The position numbers and the translations under genes were made by a program. From Notolepis coatsorum (Eukaryota > Chordata > Actinopteri > Aulopiformes > Paralepididae): 64,000 nt of DNA. The stretch is taken from NCBI GenBank assembly GCA_963971535.1, contig OZ020593.1:38173932-38237931 (forward strand), read 5' to 3'. The notes beneath the pieces were generated by a model. The model ran no database searches. It saw only the letters and a list, made by a program, of their open reading frames with translations, and was not told the DNA's origin. The stretch's first letter is position 1. Every line of letters begins with the position of its first letter. Positions 10,801-22,800 of the stretch are shown here, one piece after another.

Positions 10801-13800
10801 AGTACTTTATTAGAAATACAAAACAAGGAATTCTTTTTAAACAAACCATACAGATGTGTTCCATAGACTCACAGGAATTGTGTAAAATTGCCCAAATAGT
10901 GAAAGAAGATAGTTCCCCTTTAAACGTTGAGTTTTTTTTTCTTTCCAGAGACGACCACAATGTGATTGCTTCAATGTGTGAGAATTGCAGGTAGCTGTAC
11001 TTAGCAGGGTGTTGTTTGACCCATGACCCACAGATGGTGCCGTGGTTGCAGCAGACGGGGAGACGCAGGCTTCCGACCAACCAATGGAGGAGCCTGTACT
11101 TAAGAAGCAAAGGACTAATGGGTGAGGCCCCCAGGGACTTCTGCTTTCTTCTTATACGTTTCAATAAGTCTTCAGATCAAACCATATTAGGTCCCCCTAT
11201 GTAATGGTGATCCAACGTCAACTACAGGAACCATCATCAACTTCAAATGAAAGGAGAGATTTCAAGGTTTTCCAATGATATGAAATATCTAAATGTATGA
11301 TGTTGACTTGATGGCACTAGCGTAACAAAATTACGTCTGGTGTTTGAATCTATCGCTCTTTACAGACGAGTGATGGCTCAAATGAAGCGGTGGAATCAGC
11401 AGATGGTGAATATGTACAGGTTATTGACCTAGGATTTGCAAATCGGTTATTTTTATAGCCGGCTATCCACCGTCATTAACCGGAAGAAAACCCCATAGCC
11501 ATTTTCTTTTCTATTACTTAACGTGGTTCCAACGTGGTTCCAAGTGCCGTGCGCACAATCTGCCCATTTCACGATACACATCTATCTAACGTTATCAGAC
11601 GACATCCGGACAATGCTACACACAGCGATCATCCATTAACGCAGCTGCTCATCATCAACAATGCTTGCTAATGCGTAATGTTGGCTAACTATAAAAATAC
11701 AGCCTGTCTTAATGTTGACTGTAATTTACTCATTAATACCAAGTAAAACCGACTGAAACCCATGTCCACAGTAAAGTACAGACTTTGTGAAAATGATTAC
11801 GCAGACACTCTCGCTTCCAAAACAAACGCCATGGAAAATATTGTTGCAGCTTCTGACATGACGATGGAGCCAAGTAATTACTATATGCCCACAACGATGG
11901 GACTTATAATTGACCATACTCATTTCACCACACAGCACAAATGTCCACTAGCTGTGGGGCTTACAGTGGTATGCTCAGCCTTATTGATAATCAACACTGC
12001 TCAGAGAATGGCAATAAAAAGCATACATACCATTTTGTTAATTTGTCTGAAACAGCCCACAAAGCCATGGAGTCATCGACCTCTTTCTGCTTCATAACGT
12101 TATTCCCAGGGTCTTTCTTGGGCAGAATACTTTGATAATCGACAGCCTGTTGATTCTTCTGTAAACTTCACACAGTTTACAGTAGGCTAACGTTACTTCA
12201 CATGTACACAAAAATAATCTTCCCCATTGACAGTTTGATACAGAGATACGTGCTGTTGGAACTCAACTCAAGTACTAAACAGGCACGTGCAGTGAAGGGA
12301 CTTGAGATATTAGTTTTCAAGAGGGCTAGATGGAAAGCTTTTCTCGGGTGGCGATAAAAACGTTTGTTTAGATGGAACTCATTTACTCCGCTCTAAATCG
12401 AAGATGTAAAAGTAGAGTGTGCTGTCTCATGTGTTAACTTTTCATATATTGTATGTTTTTACACTTTCACCCTATAAAATTAATACAAAATAATATACAA
12501 AAAAAAAGTTAATTAACTGTTAAGAATAAACATTTAAAATCGTATATAAATCATAGAAATTATTTAAAGCGACTGGTTAACTGGATATACTTGCACATCC
12601 CTAATACAGATAAAGCTGTTTTATCGTTTGACTCTATTTCAGCACACTTCAGCCAGGGTCCAAACAGGTCCATGAGTTAGCATTTGGTACAAATAATGAC
12701 TAGTCATAATTCCTTACTTGATAAAGAAATATGTCCCCTCGCTAGGGATGGGTACCGTTCACATTTGAACCGATACGGTACCGGTACCTGTGAATCGATA
12801 CCGGTACCCAACGGTACCTTTTTTCGGTACTTTAGTCTCTAAAAATGTAATCTACCTACCTCAGCCGTGAAAAAATATATCAAAACTAACTACACTTTCG
12901 ACCGTTTTCGGCTTGCCATTACCCCGCTTTGTTGTTGAATCAAGTCAAATCCTAGGTAAGCGTATATTGTGCATGTGAACGTTGACATGAAAAGAAAAAA
13001 GTTAAAAAGAATTTTCTTTTAAACAAAATGTACAAAAAAAGATACCGTATATATATTTTTTGGTCTCTCACGTGAATCGATACTCTGTAGTACCGACGTG
13101 TTTTGGTAAGTACCTTTTTAAAAGTACCGAATTCGGTACCCATCCCTACCACTCGCTCTGTGTTTTTCCTCTTCTGATTTCATTCCTCTTCCTCCCCCCT
13201 CTCTCCACCTGTGACTTGTTGTCTCTCAGGTCTGAGGAGCCCATGGAGCAATCCACTGCTGAGACGGATGAGGTGATTTTTATTCCAGAATCTAGCGACA
13301 CAGCAGAGGATAGCCAAGCTGATGGTAGGTATCCACAAAAAAAAATAACATTTTGGAGAGAGTACACAGTTGCCTTATGTTAATGTTAATTTCAGTCTTG
13401 AGCAACTGAATGATGGGTGTCGGTTACTTTTTTTGTGTCCGTTAAGTTCGTTAACCCCTGCTTTTGTGTTGGTTTCTCCCAGCCTCTCACCCGTCCGCTC
13501 TGTCCCCAGACTGCTTCATTCTGGAGGAGGGGGAGTCCACAGAGGCACTGGAGGAGAGCGGAGCTGCTGAGGTGAGTAGAGCACAAGCTACACTGGACAG
13601 AGTTTCTGTCTAGAATTTAAATTAGTCTGGAAATATAAATTGTGACGGCCATTGTGGCTGGTTTAAAAAATTAAATAAGTTGAAATTGATAAACCAATCT
13701 TTCAGCGAGGCAACAAGTAAGAGTAGTAATGTGAGATTGTCCGAAGGAGTCGTCTGCCAACAAAGATGTTGTTACATCAGAACAAATGTATTCACCATTC

Positions 13801-16800
13801 AACGTTATTAAAGACTGCTGTGACTAGCGATGTCCGATATTATCGGCCTACCGATATTATCGGCCGATATTGGCATTAAAATGTTTTTTTACATTTCTAT
13901 AACCTTTATTTACCCAGGCAAGCAAGTAAGAACAAATTCTGATTTTATTTATTGTTAAAAGTATGCATAATGTTGTGTTAATTCCACAACAAGAGATATG
14001 TAATGTTAATTACCTGAAATTATTCCATTTTTTGGGGGGGTAACCCTGCATATATCGGTATCGGTTGATATCGGTATCGGAAATTAAGAGTTGGACAATA
14101 TCGGTATATCGGTATCGGTAAAAAAGCCAATATCGAGCATCCCTAGCTGTGACCGATAAGTACTTGTGATTTACTTCCCTAACCATGTTTTCAAGAATTT
14201 CTTTATGACCACACACGCATATTACATGATATGGCCATTTAATTTGACAGTTGGCGGGTACATTTTAATATTATCGGGCCTAACAATTGCTTGTGGAAAC
14301 CTTGACACTGGACTTGGGGAGTGAATTTCAATTCCATTTTGTTCCTGATTATGAATGAATAACTGAAAGAGTTGGACACTGAACAAGAAATAGGGTTCTG
14401 TACTCTGCTTCCATTTTAGTAGCATAATATGATACATATGCATCAAAAATACTTTGCTTGCTTCTTCCTAGCATGTATTCATTGTAGGTTACTCACTCAT
14501 ATTCACAGAGCACAGCTGATTTGCCCTCTTCATGTTGGCTACTTGGAATGTAGGTGATGCTAGAATTTGAGCTTGTTCTCTGGATAAGAGAATGCCTAAA
14601 TGCTAAATGCCTATTGGGTAAAGGAAAAATAAATTCATGCTACCTAGACAATTGAAAACGGAGCACATGTCGGCCAACAACTTGAGATTTGAATTAGGGA
14701 TGGGCATTTCTTCTCATCTTCCTCTGCCACCACCTCTAGTTTGACCAGCTCGACTCTCACCACAGACTTAGCCTTCCTCACCAGCTTGTTCAGTTTGTTG
14801 GTGTCCCTTGAGTTGATGTAGCCCCCCCAGGATACAATAGCGAAGAAGAGGACGCTGGCTATTACAGACTGGTAAAAATGACTGCAGCAGTCTATTGCAC
14901 ACATTAGTTTAGTTTTTTACGTTTATTTCAGGGACATAGATTTTGTCTTGGATACATTGAGACATAGGCCTGACTCTTCTAGCCATTTTGTGATACTCCA
15001 ACGCAGCTGTTAACTAGCGCTGCATAAGTCCACACAAGAGTGTTGTCAGCATACATCTGAAGATGGATGTCTTGAGGACAGTGCTGTGGGAGATTGTTTA
15101 TATACATGCTAAATAATAGCGGCTCCAACTCGGACCCTTGTGGGACACCCATTGTACAGTTCATGACACTAGACTAGAGTATCACCCACACTGCCTCCTA
15201 TTAGATAAGTATGAAGACATCCATACCAGTGCTGTGCTTGAAATAATTATGAGACAATTTTGACAGCATGACACAGCATGGTTCACTGTGTCGAAAGCTT
15301 TGCTCAGATCTAAAAACACAGTACCAGCTACAGCTTCCTTATCAAGCCTGGATTTGACTTGTTCTATAAAATGCAAAGTTTCAGTTTCAAGAGAATGATT
15401 TGCTCTGAAATTGAACTGCATCCAATGCAGCCCAAACTCACCTGTGTTGAGAAAAGTAGTCAGCAACCACTTTTTCAGCAACCTTAGAGTATAGGCATAG
15501 GCAGTATACTTATCCGTCTATAGTTACAGGCATCAAGGCGGTCTCCAGACTTATGAATAGGTGTCACAATAGCACATTTCCAAGCATCGGGGAAAGTACA
15601 GTGTTTAACGCATCGAATCCGGGAAACACATTTGTGTATGCAGGCTATATAATGCATTATTAGCAGGCGTTTTAGGTCTAAATGGGTTAAGAGACAGATT
15701 GATTAGATGTGCAATGGGGGCAGCTAGGAGATCTTTATGTGCTTTGATGAACGCAGTGTCGAATAGAAACGGTTTTTCATGGAGCTAATTATTTTTGCGT
15801 ACCTGAAACTCACTTGTTTTGACCAATGTCCCGAGTCTCCTCAGGAAGAACGGCCTGCTCTGTCCCTTCCTGTAGAGTGCCTCAGTGTTGTCAGTAGGGC
15901 TGTCTTAAATGCTTCGAAGCTTCGAACGTTCGATTCGATGGCACAAGCTTCGAAATAAAAAAAAAAAATCGAAGTTCTAAAAAAAAAATCCCAAAACCTT
16001 CCGCCTCCATTTCATGAAACGAAAGTAAGCGGCGCCTTCCCGCCTCCATTCCATGAAACGAAAGTAAGCGGCGCCTCGACTCCACCTCTCTAGAACAAGC
16101 ACGTGGAGATTATCTGTGTTGAAAACAACAAGTACATGTGCGGCAGACATGTCGACGAAGAAGTCATCAGACGTGTGGTTACACTTTAAAATATGCAAAG
16201 ACAATGCCCAAAAAGCCGAGTGCCAGATATGCCAGAAGAAATTGGCATATCACAACTCTACAACAGCTTTGTCAAATCACCTAAAAAACGTAAATATGCT
16301 TGTTAATTAATTAATAAGGCTATGCCTATGCTGCTATGACTAATGTGTTACCAAGTTGGCTAATTTAATTGTAATAAATATAATCTGCTTTTGTAGGTGC
16401 ATTCTCTGAAAAAAACGGATGCTTCGACGTCACGCTCAGCCGACACCTCACGACAAACAACAATTGGTGATCATATGCTGATTAAGAAGCTTACGGAAAG
16501 CAGAAAGCAAGCCATAAGCAATGCTTTAGTTTCGTTTATTGCAGAAGACATGAGACCTATAAATATCGTGGCAGGGAATGGGTTTAAACGCCTAATCAAA
16601 ACACTGGAGCCAGCATATACTTTGCCGACACGAGAGGCTATCTCCTATGCGCTTACAGACCAGCACAGACGCATACGGGATGCAGTGCGCAGCGACATGG
16701 AGAAGTGCTCTGCCATTAGTTTCACCACGGATATATGGACCAGTCTACAGATGGAAGCGTACATGACGGTGACGGCTCATATGATAAACAATGACTGGGG

Positions 16801-19800
16801 AATGCGGAGCTGCGTGTTAGAGACCAAGTCAATGGAGGAGAGTCACACAGCTCGAAATATTGCACAGAGACTGGGAGAGGCGGTCGATGCATATGCTATA
16901 CCTGCAGAGAAAAGAGTCGCGGTTGTGCACGACAATGCCGCTAATATGATTCTGTGCACTGATTTGCTGGAGGAGGATGAGGCGTGGGGGGCTGTCAGGG
17001 GAGTGTGCTGTGCTGGACACACAATTCAGCTTTGCATTAATGCAGCGCTAAAACACGACCCAGTACACCGTGCCGTGGCTGCTGGAAGGCGACTTGTGGG
17101 GCACTTCAAGAAAAGTGCGAAAGCAACTGCAGCATTAAAAGAAAAACAGAACATACAACAAGTCCCAAGCCACAAACTCATTCAAGACGTCGCAACACGC
17201 TGGAACTCGACGTGTTTTATGCTGGAGCGTCTACTTGAACAACGGTGGCCCATTTCAGCTGTCCTGTCTGACCCAATCGTCACCAAAAGAGCTGACCGGA
17301 CACTGGACCTGACAACAGCCCAGTGGGTCATCGCAGAGGAAACTGTTGCCATGCTTAAGCCCTTCATCACTCTGACTGAACTCTTGTCAAAAGAAGAAAA
17401 TGTGTCCTTGTCTGCAGTAGCGCCAATGCTGTCAAATCTGAAAAGAAGACACCTGCAAGATGACGACAATGACAGTCCCACCACAAAAGCTCTGAAAGGC
17501 AGTCTGGTGTACGAAATTGATAGGAGGTGGAAACTTTCAGCCGCGACTGAAGCTACTGTCCTCAGCGCAGTCACTGACCCCCGCTTCAAGCAACTAAGCT
17601 GGCTATCCGACGAGGAAAAAGAACATGTGTACGCGGAGGTGATTACGTTGGCTGAGCGCCTGGCACCGCCACCACCACCACCAACTGACGATGACGGGGA
17701 TGAAGGAGGCAGTGAGTCGCCTCCAGCGGAAAAGAGGCGTAGAACGGACAGAGAGAGAGAATGCGACCTCCTTCTGTCTATGGATGAAGATGCAGCACCC
17801 CGTGGAGAAGTGATCACTGCAAAGAGTGAACTGGATGACTTTTTAAAAGACAGAACCAAAACGGATAAAGGTGGACCGCTGGGCTGGTGGAGAATAAATG
17901 CGCACCGTTATCCTAAACTGGCAACTGTAGCCAAGCGTCTTCTTTCCATCCCTGCCACTTCAACCCCTTCAGAGCGCATCTTTTCGAAAGCTGGATTTAT
18001 TGTAAATAAATCAAGAAGTTCTATGTTGCCAAAGAATGTGGACACATTGGTCTTTTTGGCACACAACCTAAACTTTCAGGTTGAGGATAAACCGTGAGTA
18101 GCAGCACTATCCTTTATAGGCCAATCAAAGCTCCGGTATTGTAGGCTTCAATTCATTGTTTCTTTTTGTTAAACCTCAAATGACTGCTTATAATTAATTT
18201 TTGTTCAATTTAACTAAGTTGCCGTTCGTTTAAGATATTTTCATATTAGTCTACACTGACAGATTGTGTGTAGTAGCCTAATTGTGTGTGTAATAATTTT
18301 TATTAAGCCTCAAATGAAGGCATAGGCCTACAATTTAATTTATTTTAAGGAAAGCGAAGCAATGCCATTTGTTTAAGACGAGGTCGGACTCGGCCGTGTA
18401 GTAGCCTAATTGTGTGTAATACTTTGTTTTTATTAAGCCTCAAATAATAATAATAATAATAACTTAGTTTTATATTTGTTTATGCCATTTGTTTAAGACG
18501 AGGTCGGACTCGGCCGTGTAGTAGCCTAATTGTGTGTGTAATACTTTTTATTAAGCCTCAAATGAAGGCATAGGCCTACAATTTAAGTTATTTTATTTGT
18601 TTATGCCATTTGTTTAAGACGTGTAGTAGCCTAATTGTGTGTGTAATACTTTTTTTATTAAGCCTCAAATGAAGGCATAGGCCTACAATTTAATTTATTT
18701 TATTTGTTTATGCCATTTGTTTAAGACGAGGTCGGACTCGGCCATGTAGTAGCCTAATTGTGTGTGTAATACTTTTTATTAAGCCTCAAATGCAGGCATA
18801 GGCCTACAATTTAATTTATTTTATTTGTTTATGTTAAGGAAAGCGAAGCAATGCTGTTTGTTATTTAAGACTATGTCGGACAGATGTGTGTTCATTGTGC
18901 TTTTAAAGTGTCCCGACCCATATAAAAAGATGTCTTAATAAAACGTGCTTAATTAAGTCGAATTCTGCCTTTGTCTCTATCAACTACATATAAATATTTA
19001 TATAATTGTTTGCTTGATATACGAAGGTTGCAACATAATTATGTTTTTTTTGGTCGAAGCTTCGAATTAAAATCGAAGCTCGGCCCCGAAGCTTCGATTA
19101 CCAAAAAAAGCTTCGAAGGTCAGCCCTAGTTGTCAGACCAGTCTAGTTTGTTGTTCAGGTCTACTCCAAGGAACTCTTGGGTCTCCACCTCATCCCCTCG
19201 ACCACCAGCTCCTTGGTGTTGCTGATGTTGAGTTGGAGGTGGTTGCTGTCGCTCCACCCTACAAAGCTCTCCACCAGGGCTCTGCTCATCTTCGTTGTTG
19301 TCCGTGATGTAACTTATGATGGAGGAGTTCCTTGGGGGCACTGGTGTTGCTCACCACCACATCTGATCAACTGCCCTGCAGTCTGACGTACTGTGGTCTG
19401 GTGGTGAGGTAGTTAGTGGTTCTGGCCACCAGGCCATGCTCCAACTTCATCGCTAGCTTCTCCGCTAGCCGCAAACGTTGGATGGTGTTGAGGGCACTGG
19501 AGAAGTCGAAGAACATGATTCTCACTGTGCTGTGTGGCCTCCAGATGCGTGTAGGCTCTGTGGAGCATTTAGGTTTACTTTATTTGTTCAAGGGGGACAG
19601 CGTACATTAATAAACATTTTAAAAACGTAAATGCACCCAATTTGAGCTAAAAGGCTAATTTCCATTGGCAGTCCCCCTGCCAGAAGGTACAGGCTAAAAT
19701 CCTGTGTAAAAAAAGGGGGGCGGTCAGGTGGCGTAGCGGAGATTGCGCTCGTCACCAATGCAAGAGGCTGCGGTCTCGACTCCCGGAGTCAGCATTGCTT

Positions 19801-22800
19801 GGGCTGATCGCTATACTAACCCGTTTGGCTGGGTTAGGGGGAGGGCAAGTCATGGGTGGGAATCTGGTGTTGTGGACAGCGACGCCTACAGGTCTGGGCG
19901 CTTGCTCAGCGGAGGCAGGACTTGATTAAGGCAGCGTGACCTCCCACGCGTTACACTTCACCAATGAGAGTCCTCGCTTCTTACCTTACTTACCTATCCA
20001 CTTTGTGCCTAGTGGCCTCGCTGCCAGGTGAAAAAATAGTCACTGGCTGTCGCCGCGCGGATGACTTCAGGGTTCCCTTGTACCGACCAGTAGGAGAACA
20101 TGCGCACAACAACCAGGTAGGGGAGGGGGGGGGGAATTGGCACAACGACTAAATTGGGACGGGGAGAAAACAGAAAAAAATCTGAGAAAGAGAGGATACA
20201 TATTTTTTTTAAAGGGTTAGCAATACAAACAGAATAAAAGCGAGATAAATAACATTAGAATAAAAACACAAACAAAAGCACATATAGTAGAACATAAGAT
20301 AGGGATACAGGGCACAATACAGTCATGAACACAAGGACGGAGCAGATCATGACCCAGATGATATTAGAAGACCCAGGCATAGACAAACGCACAATATCCA
20401 CACATACACACGCATGTAGATGATGGCGTCCTCCACCCCGATGTTTGCCTGGTATGCAAACCGTCGAGGGAGTCGCTCACCAGGGTCTTGAGGTGTTGCA
20501 GGACCAGCCTCAACTTCTCCCCAGGACATTTGTTCCTTGGGAGAAAGAAAATATTTCACCACAGGAGCCTGGAGAAATACTGCACCTATCGCTATTTCTA
20601 AGCAGGGTTCCCGCTCGGTCTTAAGTGTTAAAATTAATAATCAGAATTTTAGGCCTTAAAAAGATGGGTCTTAAAGGTGTATTGGATTAGGAAGTTAGTT
20701 GCGATAACATCTCTGTCTCACGTTTAAATGTGGTTGGGGTAAATGTTGGGCTGCAAATTAAGCAGTACAGTAATAGCCATCAGTTCCCCCCCAACAGTTT
20801 GTATGGAATTACTTCTATCATAGTCATTTTCCTTCATACTTTTTTGCCAGTATGACCATGAAATAGGTATTACGTTCTATTCAGAGTGTTCTTAAAAAGG
20901 TTTTAAAAAGTCTTAAATTGAACTTGCTGAAACCGGCAGGAACCCTGTCTAAGAGTTGTGGCTTGTGACACCTCTTTCTCTCTCTGTAGACTAACAGTGG
21001 TGCGTTGGCTCTGCCAGCCACTGGTCAGCTGAGTGAGAAGGCTCCAGCGGAGACGACGGACGACAAAGTGGCCCCACTGCCAGCCTCTGGCTCTCGGGGC
21101 GGGTCAGCCAAGGGAGGGGGCGGCAAAGGGGCCCCGGTGATGACGGGCGGCAAAGGGTCCAAGGTGGCCAAGGAGGGGGCCGGGGAGGGAGCCAACAGGT
21201 TCTACTGCTACATCTGCAATATCACCTGCCACAACCAGAAGGTCAGCAACACTTGCATTCACACAGTTGTGGTGGGATTAGCTCAGCGCTGCACTCGGGT
21301 CCTGGCTTGATCTTGTAAGCCAGCCACCAGAACCTCCTTTATACGTACACAGCATGATGGCGCCAAAGGAATTTGAACATTTCATCTCTGGTTTTGTTGA
21401 CGTTGGTAACGCTGGAAATATTTTAGCTCTATTTGTTGTGTAGATGTGCGGGTAGTATTGTTGGGTAGAGAGGCTGTACGTAGCGGTGCTGCTGAGTGTC
21501 TCTCCAGGATGCTGGAGTTCACTGTTGAGCCTTCTTTAGGTGCCGTGGACCAAACTCAATGAAACATCTATGATGGGAGCTTCCAACTTGATAACCCTAG
21601 TGATACGCCCCTCCCCCCAGGGCTCTACGCTAACCTTTTTCCCAAGGAGCACATGTGCTCCTAAATGAAAACATTTAGGAGCACACAAAGAAATTTAGGA
21701 GCACACACAAATATTTAGGAGCACAGTGAAAATATTTCAAGTAACAAGAGTTTTTTTAAATTTTTATAAATGTATATTTGTACTGTGTGTGCATGTGCAA
21801 ACGGGAACGGGACACATCTGTGCAATAGCACATACCACCAAAGTCACTGGCCCACTGTGTGTGTGTGTAGCTGCGTGTGCAAACGGGAATGGGACACAGA
21901 CATTTTAACTATTAAGTGATTAATGCCTACTGTGGCAAAGTTGTAGCCAATAACTAGGCCTAATAAAAAAGGCAGTGACATTGAACAAAAAGGAGACACT
22001 GGCATTACCACCAGGGCCATCAGTAGAGGGGACTGTAAGGTGCCTTTTCGGTATACTACCTTTGCTAAAACTGTGTTCTCTGTTAAAGGTGGTAACTACT
22101 GGAATAGCCTACCAGTTGTGATTAGAGAGGTCCCCACATACTCCATGTTCAAGACTCATCTTAAACTGCATCTTAACACATTCCCTGCCACGCAATTTGA
22201 GCATCTTATACCACACTCTGCCAGCACTGTAAGCCTATGGAGATGTTCACCTTCTTTGCAGGGCTATAACTTTTTAAATTGTATTGCTAAATTGACATTA
22301 CTATGGCCCATTCAACATCGATTATCTATCTATCGTTCAGGATGTAGGAACGTTTTACTTTTTCATTCATAGATTCATACGAAAATACCGTCTAGAACAG
22401 GGGTGTCAAACTTATTTTCACAGAGGGCCACATCAGCATTATGGTTGCCCTCAAAGGGCCAAAGACCGTATAAATGTTAATGTAATGTAAAATAAATGTA
22501 GCTACACATTTACATATTGTTAAACATGGTGTTTCTGTATTTATTACTTATTCAAGTTATACATATTGCATATTCATTTGCATAAATGTAAAAATATATG
22601 TTAGCTTATGTTATTTTAACAAATAAATTTAGTTTATCAGAACCCCATATTACTCCACCAATCAATGATCAAACCATTCAAGTAAATAACAAAGAAGAAT
22701 ATCATCAAATACAAGCTATGACATTAAGTTTGTTCAAAACCTTTTTGTCACAGTCAAGATGGGCAGAACTAACAACTGTGAGCTGCAAAGAACACGTGGG

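Larger units (their letters stand above)
6500..10919. mobile_element. TTAA-bounded DNA element, outermost layer of a nest
   Basis: The right part (10299-10919) is the reverse complement of 47477 to about 48010, including the words gtatatattgtcatttgaaa and cccaaatagt. The right boundary is TTAA at 10920-10923. The left part 6500-6639 contains ctcacaatcaacaattcgct, which matches 48040-48070 inverted; the left TTAA is degraded. The copy at 47477-48267 lacks the intervening 3.66 kb, showing that the hAT element at 6640-10298 was inserted. Superfamily uncertain: TTAA target, ends beginning AGG, so Kolobok-like or piggyBac-like. Confidence 0.65.
15895..19128 (+). mobile_element. Complete autonomous-looking hAT element, family A
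   Basis: 3234 bp. Ends tagggctgtctta and (reverse complement) tagggctgaccttcga, flanked by perfect 8 bp duplications gttgtcag at 15887-15894 and 19129-19136. It carries a two-exon transposase with no internal stop, a 3' array of about 120-bp repeats, a poly(A) signal at 18937, and subterminal cgaagcttcga palindromes. It sits in LINE A, in an intron of ciz1, in the same orientation as ciz1. The deletion derivative at 6640-10298 shows the family has been mobilised in trans. Confidence 0.96.

Noticed and set aside
11370..11403. Possible ciz1 exon (after tctttacag, before gtgaat)
   Set aside because: Splice-like borders and an open frame, but the phases do not fit: exon 11034-11121 ends in phase 2 and joins perfectly to 13230, while this piece would break the frame in its only sensible reading.
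13829..14145. CRISPR-like reiteration of atcggtatcgg words
   Set aside because: Irregular spacing and hAT termini with a perfect target duplication explain it; this is animal DNA.
17182..17859. Antisense 225-codon frame over the hAT transposase
   Set aside because: Low-complexity Ser/Leu/Gly translation of the opposite strand of a clear transposase exon.
20603..20953. hAT assignment for the CAGGGTTCC element
   Set aside because: Only 6 flanking bases (tctaag) match instead of 8, so the superfamily was left open.
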